Source of the DNA: Pseudonocardia autotrophica
GTDB lineage: Bacteria > Actinomycetota > Actinomycetes > Mycobacteriales > Pseudonocardiaceae
Assembly (NCBI RefSeq): GCF_000717175.1
Contig: NZ_JNYD01000003.1
Coordinates: 124,001-188,000 of the forward strand
Direction of reading: 5' to 3'
DNA: 64,000 nt
Position numbers and translations under genes: made by a program. Below, in pieces: positions 43,457 to 54,077 of the stretch; position 1 is the first letter of the stretch, and each line of letters begins with the position of its first letter. The notes below the pieces were generated by a model. It was given only the letters and a program-made list of their open reading frames with translations, did no database searches and was not told the DNA's origin.

Positions 43457-44319
43457 CGTCCGCTGAACGCCGGTCGCCACGACAGCAGCCCCCTCTCGAG
43501 ACCACGCACGATCATGTCCGCGACCAGGCCGAGGATCGCGTAGAGCACGAGGCAGACGATGATCACGTCCGTCGCGAAGAACTCGCGGGCCTTGTTCATC
43601 TCGTAGCCGATGCCGGACGTCGCGTTGATCGTCTCGCCGAAGACCAGCGCCAGCCAGGCGGTGCCCAGCGCGTAGCGCAGGCCGATCAGGAACTGCGGCA
43701 TCGCCGACGGCAGGATCACGTGCCGGACCTGGCCGAACCAGCCGAGGCCGAGCGTCCGGGCGGCCTCGATCAGCGAGGAGTCGACGTTGCGGATGCCGCC
43801 GTACAGGTTCATGTACAGCGGGAAGGTCACCGCGAGCCCGACCAGGATGATCTTGGGCTCCTCGTTGATCCCGAACCAGATGATGAGCAGCGGGATGAGT
43901 CCGATCACCGGCACCGTGCGGAGCATCTGCATGGGCGCGTCGATGATGTCCTCGCCCCGGCGGAACAGCCCGGCGAGCGTGGCCAGCACGACGGCGGCGA
44001 CGAGGCCGACACCGAGGCCGGCGAGCACCCGGACCACCGAGGTGATCACGGCGCTCTGCAGCGAGCCGTCCTCCCACATGCCCGCGGCGGTCTGCACGAC
44101 GGTCAGCGGCGAGGCGAGGGTGTCGTCCTCGAGGATCCCGACGCTCGACAGCACCTGCCAGAGCACCACGAGGACGAGGGGCGAGACGGTCTTGAGGACC
44201 CAGCGCGGGACGCGGCCGGGCCTGCGGTCGGCCTCGGAGACGAGGGTGACGGTGTCCACCGGGGTCCGCTCGGCGGACGGCGGCGGTTGCACGCGCGTCC
44301 GTTCCGGGGTCGTGGTCAT
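43453..44319 (-). CDS. ssuC: Sulfonate ABC transporter permease
   Basis: Protein of 288 residues with a polar N-terminus of about 45 residues, six membrane segments, and the BPD permease EAA loop (SSLIEAARTLGLGWFGQVRHVILPSAMPQFLIGLRYALGTAWLALVFGE). It forms the channel of the sulfonate importer and contacts SsuB through the EAA loop. First structural gene of the operon; the start ATG at 44319 lies 109 bases downstream of the leader-peptide stop, a stretch that can fold into a stem at 44365-44371/44387-44393. Confidence 0.92.
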   Translation of the reverse strand: MTTTPERTRVQPPPSAERTPVDTVTLVSEADRRPGRVPRWVLKTVSPLVLVVLWQVLSSVGILEDDTLASPLTVVQTAAGMWEDGSLQSAVITSVVRVLAGLGVGLVAAVVLATLAGLFRRGEDIIDAPMQMLRTVPVIGLIPLLIIWFGINEEPKIILVGLAVTFPLYMNLYGGIRNVDSSLIEAARTLGLGWFGQVRHVILPSAMPQFLIGLRYALGTAWLALVFGETINATSGIGYEMNKAREFFATDVIIVCLVLYAILGLVADMIVRGLERGLLSWRPAFSGR

Positions 44320-44428
44320 GGGTGTCCCTACGGGGGCGAACGGGCACCCGGGAGCCAGAACACGCCGGGCGCCCTGGATGGATCGCCGCCCGGCGGTGTC
44401 GGTGGGGCGGCGCGGTCCGACGAGGGCG

Positions 44429-44506
44429 TCAGCGCGGACAGAGGGCCGACGCCACCCGCTGGAGGTCGATGTGACCCCGCGTGGTGAGGAACGTCGTGCC
44501 GGTCAT
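44429..44506 (-). CDS. Short cysteine-containing leader peptide (attenuator type) before the ssu operon
   Basis: A 25-residue open frame starting MTGTTFLTTRGHIDLQRVA and ending SALCPR. The HIDLxRVASALC core is the signature of the actinobacterial putative leader peptides found upstream of sulfur-assimilation operons. Translation across the single cysteine codon near the 3' end would sense cysteinyl-tRNA and alter folding of the 109-base spacer before ssuC, where a 7-bp stem CCGGGCG/CGCCCGG (44365-44393) can form. The family match is recognised; the mechanism here is inference. The longer frame that overlaps it (44328-44573) is not a gene. Confidence 0.85.
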   Translation of the reverse strand: MTGTTFLTTRGHIDLQRVASALCPR

Positions 44507-44537
44507 GACTTCGACGGTAACCCGGTCGGGGCCGATA

Positions 44538-44556
44538 CCCAACCTGAGAGGTTGGG
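44538..44556. promoter_or_regulatory. Operator candidate upstream of the ssu leader peptide
   Basis: CCCAACCTGAGAGGTTGGG, a perfect 8-bp inverted repeat with a 3-base centre, 32 bases upstream of the leader-peptide start. It is the only strong palindrome in the upstream part of this region. The Rrf2 domain encoded in the operon is the obvious candidate binder. Confidence 0.6.
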
Positions 44557-44724
44557 ATTGCGAAGCCGGTCACAACAGACGTTCTGCCTGGTGGGACGGC
44601 GTCCGATCGGTCCGGACATTACGCGGCCGCGCGGCCTCCCCGAGGGCCGGGCCCAGGAGCGCTCCGCGGTGCAGGGGCTGCGGGTGACCGCGCGGAGTGG
44701 TCCCGCACGGTCACCCGGACGGGG

Positions 44725-44904
44725 TCAGACCTCCGGGACGGCGTCGAGGGTGGCGTCGGCGTCCAGGTCCAGTTCCCGCCGCAGGATCTGGGCGGGGACG
44801 GAGACGCTGGTGCGCGGGCGCCGCATCGGCGTGCGCAGGGCGATCGTGAGCTCGTGTGCGAGGTCGTAGCCGTAGTCGCTGTGCGGATCCTGATCGCCCG
44901 ACAT
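44725..44904 (-). CDS. Small hypothetical protein
   Basis: Protein of 59 residues that I do not recognise: an acidic start (MSGDQDPHSDYGYDLAHEL), a basic middle (TPMRRPRTSVSVPAQILRREL) and an acidic C-terminus (DLDADATLDAVPEV). No signal or membrane segment. The ATG at 44904 has a good ribosome site, AAGGAG, 8 bases upstream, which supports a real gene. It stands alone between the ssu leader region and the divergent desaturase operon. Confidence 0.6.
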   Translation of the reverse strand: MSGDQDPHSDYGYDLAHELTIALRTPMRRPRTSVSVPAQILRRELDLDADATLDAVPEV

Positions 44905-45130
44905 CGTCGTCTCCTTGCTGCCGCCGGGATCGTGCTGACGCTCCGTCACGGGCCGTGCCCGTTGGGTGCACGAGAATCATCGCCCGGTCGGTCATCCCAC
45001 GGCAAGGAAAGTCCACCGACCGGAGTCGACTCTCCACGGTCGGGGGACGGGCGGTGGCGTGTCCGGGATCTGCAGTGTTGTGAGGACAAAGTCTTGACAG
45101 CTCGGCGCGGGATACCGACCATTGGTCGCT

Positions 45131-45146
45131 GTTGGAGCGCTCCAAC
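45131..45146. promoter_or_regulatory. LacI-family operator before the desaturase/ferredoxin/reductase operon
   Basis: GTTGGAGCGCTCCAAC, a perfect 16-base palindrome with the central CG and half-site pattern typical of LacI-family operators (TTGGAGCGCTCCAA). It lies 38 bases upstream of the desaturase ATG and about 32 bases downstream of a perfect TTGACA at 45094-45099, over or just after the transcription start. A LacI-family gene closes the same operon. Confidence 0.8.
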
Positions 45147-45183
45147 CCGCGCTCCGCCGGCTGACGACGAGGTGGTCGACGAC

Positions 45184-46302
45184 ATGGGCAGGGAACGGCT
45201 CGAGCGCTACGACCTGGCCGGCCCGGAGAACCGGGCCGCGGTGGAGGCCGGGCTCGCCGGCGCCACGTGGTTCCGCAGCGCCGTCCCGCGCAAGCGGATG
45301 AAGGAGCTGATGCGCCGCACGGACGGCCCGGCCATCCGTGACACCGCGATCTGGATCGGGCTCATGGTCGTGTGCGCCGGAGCCGGCATCGCGCTCTGGG
45401 GCACCTGGTGGGCGGTGCCGTTCTTCCTGGTCTACGGCGTGCTCTACGGCTCGGCCTCGGACTCCCGCTGGCACGAGGCCGGGCACGGGACGGCCTTCAA
45501 GACCCGCTGGCTCGACGAGGCGGTCTACCAGCTCGCGTCGTTCATGATGATGCGCGACCCCACCACCTGGCGGTGGAGCCACACCCGCCACCACACCGAC
45601 ACCCTGATCGTGGGGCGCGACCCCGAGATCCAGGCGATGCGGCCCGCACGGCTCGCGAAGCTGCTGGCCAACTTCGTCGGGCTCGTCGACGTCCCGCTGG
45701 CCTTCCGGACGATGGCGATCCACGCCGCCGGGCGGCTCACGGCGGAGGAGGCGGACTACGTCCCCGAGTCCGAGCGCCCGAAGGTGTACCGCACGGCGCG
45801 GATCTCGCTGGCCGTCTACGCCGTGACGATCGCCGCCGCGATCGGCTTCGGCACCTGGCTGCCCGTCGTCCTGATCGGCGGCCCGCGGATCTACGGCACC
45901 TTCATGCACATCGTCTACGGGCTGACCCAGCACGCCGGCATGGGCGAGAACGTGCTGGACCACCGGCTCAACACCCGCACCGTGCGGATGTGCCGGGTCA
46001 ACCGCTTCCTCTACTGGAACATGAACTTCCACGTGGAGCACCACATGTTCCCGATGGTCCCGTACCACCGGCTGCCGGAGCTGCACGAGGAGATCAAGCA
46101 CGACTGCGCGCCCGTCTACCCGTCGCTGTGGGCCGCGTACAAGGAGATCGTCCCCGCGGTCCTGCGGCAGATGAAGGACCAGGACCACCACGTGAAGCGC
46201 GAGCTCCTGCCCGGTGCGACGCCCTTCCACATCCCGAACGAGCTGACCGACGGCCGGGCGCGCCCGCTCGCCGCCGCCGCGTCCGACCCGACCGCCGCCT
46301 GA
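45184..46302 (+). CDS. Fatty-acid-desaturase-family hydroxylase (MocD-like)
   Basis: Protein of 372 residues with the three histidine boxes of membrane di-iron enzymes: HEAGH (97-101), HTRHH (133-137) and HVEHH (283-287), and hydrophobic segments near residues 55-90 and 210-235. The partners downstream, a MocE-type Rieske ferredoxin and an FAD reductase, reproduce the rhizobial mocDEF set, which removes the methyl group of the rhizopine 3-O-methyl-scyllo-inosamine. The oxygenase is thus more likely a hydroxylase/demethylase than a lipid desaturase, but the substrate here is unproven. ATG 45184 follows GACGAGGTGGTCGAC; an in-frame GTG at 45172 is possible. Confidence 0.88.
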   Translation: MGRERLERYDLAGPENRAAVEAGLAGATWFRSAVPRKRMKELMRRTDGPAIRDTAIWIGLMVVCAGAGIALWGTWWAVPFFLVYGVLYGSASDSRWHEAGHGTAFKTRWLDEAVYQLASFMMMRDPTTWRWSHTRHHTDTLIVGRDPEIQAMRPARLAKLLANFVGLVDVPLAFRTMAIHAAGRLTAEEADYVPESERPKVYRTARISLAVYAVTIAAAIGFGTWLPVVLIGGPRIYGTFMHIVYGLTQHAGMGENVLDHRLNTRTVRMCRVNRFLYWNMNFHVEHHMFPMVPYHRLPELHEEIKHDCAPVYPSLWAAYKEIVPAVLRQMKDQDHHVKRELLPGATPFHIPNELTDGRARPLAAAASDPTAA

Positions 46303-46322
46303 CCCACCCCAGGAGACCCCGC

Positions 46323-46637
46323 ATGACCCAGTGGATCGCCGCCTGCGAGACCGACGACGTCGACCCCGAGGACGTCATCCCGTTCGAGCACGCCGGCAAC
46401 GCCTACGCCGTCTACCGCTCGCCCGACGACGCCTTCTTCGCCACCGACGGCTACTGCACCCACGAGCGCGAGCTGCTGTGCGACGGGCTCGTGCTCGGCG
46501 GCACGATCGAGTGCCCCAAGCACAACGGCCGCTTCGACTACACCAGCGGCAAGGCCCTCGGCGCCCCGGTGCTGGTCGACGTGCGCACCTACGCGACGAA
46601 GGTCGAGGACGGCACCGTCTACATCGAGGTCCCGTGA
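46323..46637 (+). CDS. mocE: MocE-type Rieske [2Fe-2S] ferredoxin
   Basis: Protein of 104 residues. Cluster ligands are C45/H47 (GYCTHERELL) and C64/H67 (ECPKHNGRFD), the Rieske CxH...CxxH pattern. It carries electrons from the FAD reductase encoded next to the di-iron oxygenase encoded before it. ATG at 46323 follows CAGGAGACCCCGC, 20 bases after the desaturase stop; the TGA overlaps the reductase GTG (GTGA). Confidence 0.93.
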   Translation: MTQWIAACETDDVDPEDVIPFEHAGNAYAVYRSPDDAFFATDGYCTHERELLCDGLVLGGTIECPKHNGRFDYTSGKALGAPVLVDVRTYATKVEDGTVYIEVP

Positions 46638-47869
46638 CCGGGCCGGGCGGTGTGGTGGTCGTCGGCGCCGGCGAGTGCGGCACCGGGGCGGCACTGGCCC
46701 TGCGTGAGGAGGGGTACGCGGAGCCGGTCACACTCGTCGGCGGCGAGCCCGGGCACCCGTACGAGCGCCCGCCGCTGTCGAAGGCGGTGCTGTCCGGCGC
46801 CGCGGGCCTCACCCCGCTGTGCACGCCGGAGCGGCTCGCCGACGCCGGCGTCACCCACCTCGCCGGGGTCGCGGCGACGGCCCTCGACGTCCGCGCGCAC
46901 GAGCTCACCCTCGCCGACGGCCGGGTGCTCGGCTACGAGCGCCTGCTCCTCGCGACCGGCGCCCGGGCCCGCCCGCTGCCCGGCGCGCACGTGCTGCGCA
47001 GCCACGCCGACGCCGTCGCGCTGCGGGAGCGGCTCGTGCCGGGGACCCGCGTCGGGATCGTCGGTGGCGGGTTCATCGGCCTCGAGGTGGCGGCGACGGC
47101 GGCGGGTCTCGGCTGTGCCGTGACCGTCGTCGAGGCGGCGCCGCGGCTGATGGGGCGGGCGGTGCCCGAACGCCTCGCCGCCCGGGCCGCCGCGCGGCAC
47201 ACCGAGGCCGGGGTCGACGTCCGGTGCGGGACCGCGGTCGCGCGCCTCGAGCCGGGCCGGATCGTCCTCGGTGACGGAGGTGCGGTCGAGGTCGACGTCG
47301 TCGTGGCCGGGATCGGCTCGGCACCGGAGACCGCGCTGGCCGAGGCCGCCGGGATCGCCGTCGAGAACGGGATCGTGGTCGACGGGAGCTTCGCCACCTC
47401 GGCGCCGGACGTGTTCGCGGCGGGGGACTGCTGCTCCTTCCCGCACCCGCTCTACGACGACCTCCGCCTGCGGCTCGAGTCGTGGCGCGCGGCGCAGGAG
47501 CAGGGCGCGCACGCCGCCCGGGCGCTGCTCGGGGCGGCCGAGCCCTATGCGGCGGTGCCGTGGTTCTGGAGCGACCAGTACGACCTCTCCCTGCAGGTCG
47601 CGGGTCTGCCCGCGGTCACGACCGAGGAGGTGGTCCGCGTCCGCCCGGACGGCGCCGAGCTGTGGTTCGGCCTCGACGCCGGCCGCCTGGTGGCCGTCGC
47701 CGGGATCGGGGTGGGCACCGCCGTCGCCAAGGACGTCCGCATCGGCGAGATGCTGATCGCCCGCCGGGCCACCCCGGACCCCGCGGCCCTGGCGGACCCG
47801 GGGGTGGCGCTCAAGCCGCTGCTCCGCGCGCCGTCCGCCCGTCGGGTGAGGTCCGGCGCGATAGCGTGA
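46634..47869 (+). CDS. FAD-dependent ferredoxin reductase
   Basis: Protein of 411 residues of the rubredoxin/ferredoxin reductase type: FAD motif VVVVGAGECGTGAALALREEG near residue 5, YERPPLSKAVL, NAD motif RVGIVGGGFIGLEVAATAAGLG near residue 140, and the ATG motif DVFAAGDCC near residue 260. It passes electrons from NAD(P)H to the MocE ferredoxin. In the first motif the third glycine is followed by E-C-G-T-G, slightly unusual but workable. Start GTG overlaps the ferredoxin stop by 4 bases. Confidence 0.92.
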   Translation: MTGPGGVVVVGAGECGTGAALALREEGYAEPVTLVGGEPGHPYERPPLSKAVLSGAAGLTPLCTPERLADAGVTHLAGVAATALDVRAHELTLADGRVLGYERLLLATGARARPLPGAHVLRSHADAVALRERLVPGTRVGIVGGGFIGLEVAATAAGLGCAVTVVEAAPRLMGRAVPERLAARAAARHTEAGVDVRCGTAVARLEPGRIVLGDGGAVEVDVVVAGIGSAPETALAEAAGIAVENGIVVDGSFATSAPDVFAAGDCCSFPHPLYDDLRLRLESWRAAQEQGAHAARALLGAAEPYAAVPWFWSDQYDLSLQVAGLPAVTTEEVVRVRPDGAELWFGLDAGRLVAVAGIGVGTAVAKDVRIGEMLIARRATPDPAALADPGVALKPLLRAPSARRVRSGAIA

Positions 47870-47906
47870 CGACGGCGTGACGACGCCGCCGTCCCGGGAG
47901 GCACGT

Positions 47907-48962
47907 GTGGGGATCCGCGAGACCGGCCGGCCGACCCTGGAGACGGTCGCCGCCCGGGCGGGCGTGTCGAAGTCGCTGGTGTCGCTCGTGCTGCGGGACT
48001 CGCCGAAGGTGAGCCCGGCCCGCCGGGAGGCGGTGCTCGCCGCGATCGCCGAGCTCGGGTACCGGCCCAACGCCGCGGCCCGGCGGCTGGCCGAGCGCCG
48101 CTCGCACAGCGTCGGCGTGCTGCTCAACGACCTGCACCAGCCGTGGTTCGCCGACGTGCTCGACGGGGTCGGGCCGGTGCTGCACGCCGAGGGCAAGCAC
48201 ATGCTGCTCGGCGACGGCCGGCTCGACCGGATGATGGACGACACGCTGACCTGGTCGTTCCTCGAGCTCGGCGTCGACGGGCTGATCGTCGCCGGTTCCG
48301 GTCCGCCCTCGGCCGCGCTGGTCGACGTGGCCCGGCGGATCCCGACCGTGGCCGTCGGCGGACGGGACCTGGACCGCTACGGCGACCTGCCGACCGTCGA
48401 CGTCGTGGCGTACGACGACCACGCCGGCGCGGCCCTCGCCGTCGGGCACCTCGCCGGCCTGGGGCACCGCCGGATCGCGCACCTCGCCGGGCCGCCCGGC
48501 AGCGCGGGGCGGGACCGGGCGGAGGGGTACGAGAAGGCGATGCGGGCCGCGGGGCTGGGCGCCGAGGTCCGGGTCACGGCGAGCGACGTGAGCGAGGAGA
48601 GCGCCCGCCGCGCCGCGCTCGAGCTGCTGCGCGGGCCGGACCGGCCCACCGCCGTCTTCGCCTACAACGACATGGTCGCCATGGGCGTGTCCTCGGCGGC
48701 CATCCGGCTGGGGCTGCGCGTGCCGGGGGACGTCTCGCTCGTCGGCTTCGACAACTCCGGGCTGGCCCGGCTCCCCGCCGTGTGGCTGACCAGCGTCGAC
48801 GGCGCGGGCGAGCACATCGGCGCGCAGGCCGCACGGATGCTGCTGACGCGGATGGCCGACCCCGGGCGGGAGCGCGAGGTGCGGCTGGTCGCGCCGACGC
48901 TGGAGGTGCGCGGCTCGACCGGTCCGCCGGCGGGGGTGTCCGCGGGCCCGGGCGCGCTCTAG
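47907..48962 (+). CDS. LacI-family transcriptional regulator
   Basis: Protein of 351 residues. The N-terminal HTH is TLETVAARAGVSKSLVSLVLRDSPKVSPARREAVLAAIAELGYRPNAAARRLA, followed by a periplasmic-binding-protein-like effector domain (SVGVLLNDLHQPWFADVLDGV; DGLIVAGSG; VGFDNSGLARLP). The GTG at 47907 is preceded by GGGAGG at 6 bases; GTG 47877 would add ten residues without a ribosome site. It lies about 40 bases after the reductase stop. The perfect LacI-type palindrome upstream of the desaturase is its probable site. A sugar or cyclitol-like inducer is typical of this fold. Confidence 0.93.
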   Translation: MGIRETGRPTLETVAARAGVSKSLVSLVLRDSPKVSPARREAVLAAIAELGYRPNAAARRLAERRSHSVGVLLNDLHQPWFADVLDGVGPVLHAEGKHMLLGDGRLDRMMDDTLTWSFLELGVDGLIVAGSGPPSAALVDVARRIPTVAVGGRDLDRYGDLPTVDVVAYDDHAGAALAVGHLAGLGHRRIAHLAGPPGSAGRDRAEGYEKAMRAAGLGAEVRVTASDVSEESARRAALELLRGPDRPTAVFAYNDMVAMGVSSAAIRLGLRVPGDVSLVGFDNSGLARLPAVWLTSVDGAGEHIGAQAARMLLTRMADPGREREVRLVAPTLEVRGSTGPPAGVSAGPGAL

Positions 48963-49022
48963 GGTGTTCTTGTAGAGCGTTCGTTCAGTTCGGGCGCAGG
49001 CGAGAGCGCAGTGGGAGGAAAC

Positions 49023-49787
49023 GTGTCGGACGAGGTCCTCGTCGAGCGTCGCGGTGCGGTGCAGGTCATCACGATCAACCGGCCGGAGGCGAAGAACGCG
49101 CTGAACCTCGGGGTGGCGCAGGGGATCGCGGCCGCGGTCGACGAGCTCGACGCGTCGGACGAGCTGCGGGTCGGCGTGCTCACCGGCGCCGGCGGCGTGT
49201 TCTCCGCGGGCATGGACCTCAAGGCGTTCCTGCGCGGGGAGAGCCCCTCGATCGAGGGCCGCGGGCTGTGCGGGATCACCCAGGCCCCGCCGCGGAAGCC
49301 GCTGATCGGCGCCGTCGAGGGGTGGGCGCTGGCGGGCGGGTTCGAGCTGCTGCTGGCGTGCGACCTCGTGGTCGCCGCGAAGACCGCGCGGTTCGGGGTG
49401 CCCGAGGTGAAGCGCTCGCTGGTCGCCGCGGGTGGCGCCGCGCTCCACCTGCCGCGGCGGCTGCCGCCGGCCATCGCGCTGGAGCTGCTGCTCACCGGCG
49501 ACCCGATCTCCGCGGAGCGGGCCGCCGAGGTGGGCCTGGTCAACCGGGTGACCGACGAGGGCGGGGCGCTCGACGGGGCGGTCGCGCTCGGCGAGACCAT
49601 CGCGGCGAACGGCCCGCTCGCCGTGGCCGCGACCAAGCAGGTCGCGCAGCAGACCGTGGACTGGACGCTCGCCGACATGTGGGCGAAGCAGGAGCCGATC
49701 ATCCGCCCGGTGTTCTCCTCGGAGGACGCGAAGGAGGGCGCCACGGCGTTCGCCGAGAAGCGCGCGCCGGTGTGGAAGGGCCGCTGA
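49023..49787 (+). CDS. Crotonase/enoyl-CoA hydratase family protein
   Basis: Protein of 254 residues with crotonase features: VITINRPEAKNALN near residue 17, oxyanion loop AGGVFSAGMDLKAF near residue 60, GWALAGGFELLLACDLVVAA, and VPEVKRSLVAAGG; the glutamates of GGFEL and VPEVK occupy the two catalytic positions of enoyl-CoA hydratase. GTG at 49023 follows GTGGGAGGAAAC. The preceding bases contain GAGCGTTCGTTC, a possible TetR-type half-site pair. It stands alone between the LacI gene and the Clp ATPase gene; CoA substrate unknown. Confidence 0.92.
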   Translation: MSDEVLVERRGAVQVITINRPEAKNALNLGVAQGIAAAVDELDASDELRVGVLTGAGGVFSAGMDLKAFLRGESPSIEGRGLCGITQAPPRKPLIGAVEGWALAGGFELLLACDLVVAAKTARFGVPEVKRSLVAAGGAALHLPRRLPPAIALELLLTGDPISAERAAEVGLVNRVTDEGGALDGAVALGETIAANGPLAVAATKQVAQQTVDWTLADMWAKQEPIIRPVFSSEDAKEGATAFAEKRAPVWKGR

Positions 49788-49817
49788 TCCGGCGCTGATC
49801 CGGCCGCTGACCAGGGC

Positions 49818-49868
49818 GTGAACGAACGGGGCGTTCGCTCGTACCTGGTGAGCGAGAGCGCCGTTCGC
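49818..49868. repeat. Dispersed imperfect palindrome, family 2, copy A
   Basis: Arms at 49823-49840 and 49850-49867 pair at 15 of 18 positions around GTACCTGGT. The right arm is the complement of GAACGGCGCTCTCGCTCAC, found identically at 52484-52502 on the other side of the Clp gene. It starts 30 bases after the crotonase stop and can form a terminator-like hairpin. Confidence 0.75.
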
Positions 49869-49965
49869 GTCGCCCGGGCGGCGTGGCGCGGGCCACCGAC
49901 ACGGTTTCGCCGGGTGCCCGACGGGAACACCTCCCCGTCGGACACCCGTCGAGAGGAGACTCCCC

Positions 49966-52476
<2,511 letters not shown>

Positions 52477-52481
52477 AGCCG

Positions 52482-52530
52482 GTGAACGGCGCTCTCGCTC
52501 ACACCTACTGGACGAAGGTGCCGTTCGCTC
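52482..52530. repeat. Dispersed imperfect palindrome, family 2, copy B
   Basis: Contains GTGAACGGCGCTCTCGCTCAC (first 19 shared bases at 52484-52502) and GCCGTTC at 52520-52526 pairing with GAACGGC at 52484-52490. It is in inverted orientation to copy A, 6 bases after the Clp gene stop, and runs into the 3' end of the convergent MFS gene, so it may end both transcripts. Confidence 0.7.
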
Positions 52531-53698
52531 CGGGTCGGCGGGCGTAGCGGGCGATCAGCAGCGGTGCGGCCACGGCCAGTACCGCCGACGCCACCAGGGT
52601 GACGCGGAAGATCGCGGGGAAGGCGCCCGCGTCGGCCGCCGGGCCGGCCACGGCGGTGCCGGCCGCGCTGCCGAGGAACAGGGTCGCGGCGAACAGCGCG
52701 ATCGTGGTCGCGCGCTCCTGCGGCACCACCGACGTCGCCCAGTTCTGCAGGGTCGAGTGGAGGAAGGCCCAGGCGCCACCGAGCAACAGGCCGCCCACGA
52801 CCGCCGTCGGGAGGGTGACCGCGGCCGCCGGAACCCCCCATCCGGCGATCAGCAGGATGCCGCCGACGGTGGCGAGCGCCGTCGTCGACAAGCGGCCGAC
52901 GAGCGGGCGCACCGAGCGCGAGAACAGCACGACGCCCACGCCGTAGCCCGCTGCCGCGACGCCGGAGACCGTCGGCGAGAAGCCGAGCGACTCGATCGCG
53001 GGCGCGACGTAGGTGAGCACGCCGATCACCAGGGCGCCCTCGCCGAACACCAGGACCAGCACGACGAGGGCCCAGCGCTCGCGCAGCACCGTGCGCAGCG
53101 CCTGCAGCGGGCCGGAGGGGACCTTGCGCGGCGGCTCGGGCAGCCGCCGCAGCACGACACCGAGCGTCAGCGCGACCGTCGCGGTGACCGCCAGCACCAC
53201 GCGCCAGCCGGCCCAGTCCCCCAGGGCCCCGGCCCCGGCCGTCGCGACGGCGACGCCGAACGACGTCGCCGCGGCCAGGTCGACCAGCGCCCGCTGCCGG
53301 ATCGACGTCGGCCAGGTGTCGCCGACGTAGACCAGCCCCGCCGGGTTGACCGCGCCGAAACAGCCGCCCGTGATCGTCCGCAGCAGGGCCAGCACCAGCA
53401 CCGAGGGCGCGAACGCCGAGGCGACGCCGGCGATCCCGGCGATCACGAGCGCGATCCGCATGACCCGGACCAGGCCGATCCGGTCGCCGAGCATGCCCCA
53501 CACCGGCTGCAGCAGGCCGTAGGCCAGGAAGTACGCCGACGCGACCGCCGCGGACTGGGCCAGCGACGCGCCCAGCTCGGTGCCGATCGCCAGCAGCAGC
53601 GGGGAGATGGCGAACCGGTCCAGGCTGCTGGTCGCGACCGCGGCCTGCAGCAGCCGCAGCGCGCCGCGGCCGCCGGGAGGTTCCGTGGTCGCGCTCAT
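52505..53698 (-). CDS. MFS transporter, last gene of the nitrile hydratase operon
   Basis: Protein of 397 residues with 12 predicted membrane segments and the loop 2-3 motif GMLGDRIGLVRVMRI; LLRTITGGCFGAVNPAGLVYVGDTWP and a second-half motif follow. It belongs to the general MFS_1 family; direction and substrate are unknown. ATG at 53698 overlaps the HTH gene stop by 4 bases (ATGA), tying it to the nitrile hydratase operon. Uptake of nitriles or export of products is possible; it is not a NhlF-type cobalt transporter. Confidence 0.88.
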   Translation of the reverse strand: MSATTEPPGGRGALRLLQAAVATSSLDRFAISPLLLAIGTELGASLAQSAAVASAYFLAYGLLQPVWGMLGDRIGLVRVMRIALVIAGIAGVASAFAPSVLVLALLRTITGGCFGAVNPAGLVYVGDTWPTSIRQRALVDLAAATSFGVAVATAGAGALGDWAGWRVVLAVTATVALTLGVVLRRLPEPPRKVPSGPLQALRTVLRERWALVVLVLVFGEGALVIGVLTYVAPAIESLGFSPTVSGVAAAGYGVGVVLFSRSVRPLVGRLSTTALATVGGILLIAGWGVPAAAVTLPTAVVGGLLLGGAWAFLHSTLQNWATSVVPQERATTIALFAATLFLGSAAGTAVAGPAADAGAFPAIFRVTLVASAVLAVAAPLLIARYARRPGANGTFVQ

Positions 53699-54054
53699 CC
53701 CAGCCAGGCGTACGCGGTCTGCCGCGAGATCCCGAGGGCCTTGGCCATGGGGCTGATCTCCAGGCCGCGCTCGCGACCCTCGAGCAGCAGCCGCCGCTGC
53801 TCGGCGCGCAGCTCCTCCATCCGCGCGGCGACGTCGCTCATCTCGGCGAGCAGGGCCTGCGCCTCGTCGCCCGCGCCCGCGCGGGAGCGGCCGGCGCCGG
53901 GGCGCGGGAAGGCGCGGACCTCGTCGGCGGACCAGCGGCGGGGGCCGTCCCCGGCGAGCGCGGCGGGCGCCTGGCCGCGGGAGACGTAGCTCGCCCAGGT
54001 CCCGGGCCGCACGCCCCACGCCTCCGCGCACTGCGCGGCCGTCCAGGTCTCCAC
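53695..54054 (-). CDS. Helix-turn-helix protein in the nitrile hydratase operon
   Basis: Protein of 119 residues with two DNA-binding-like ends: an N-terminal MerR/excisionase-like helix pair (TAAQCAEAWGVRPGTWASYVSRGQAPAAL) and a C-terminal HTH of resolvase type (EISPMAKALGISRQTAYAWLG), separated by a coiled helix (AQALLAEMSDVAARMEELRAEQRRLLLEGRE). I do not know a named family. GTG at 54054 begins 23 bases after the activator gene stop. Location suggests a regulator of the nitrile hydratase genes, perhaps at the palindrome 55663-55681 (inference). Confidence 0.75.
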   Translation of the reverse strand: METWTAAQCAEAWGVRPGTWASYVSRGQAPAALAGDGPRRWSADEVRAFPRPGAGRSRAGAGDEAQALLAEMSDVAARMEELRAEQRRLLLEGRERGLEISPMAKALGISRQTAYAWLG

Positions 54055-54077
54055 CCCCGCGATCCTAGGTTCCGCGG

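Noticed and set aside
44328..44573. An 81-residue frame overlapping the ssu leader peptide
   Set aside because: Composition is that of a shadow frame; the 25-residue frame in the same place carries the recognised leader signature instead.
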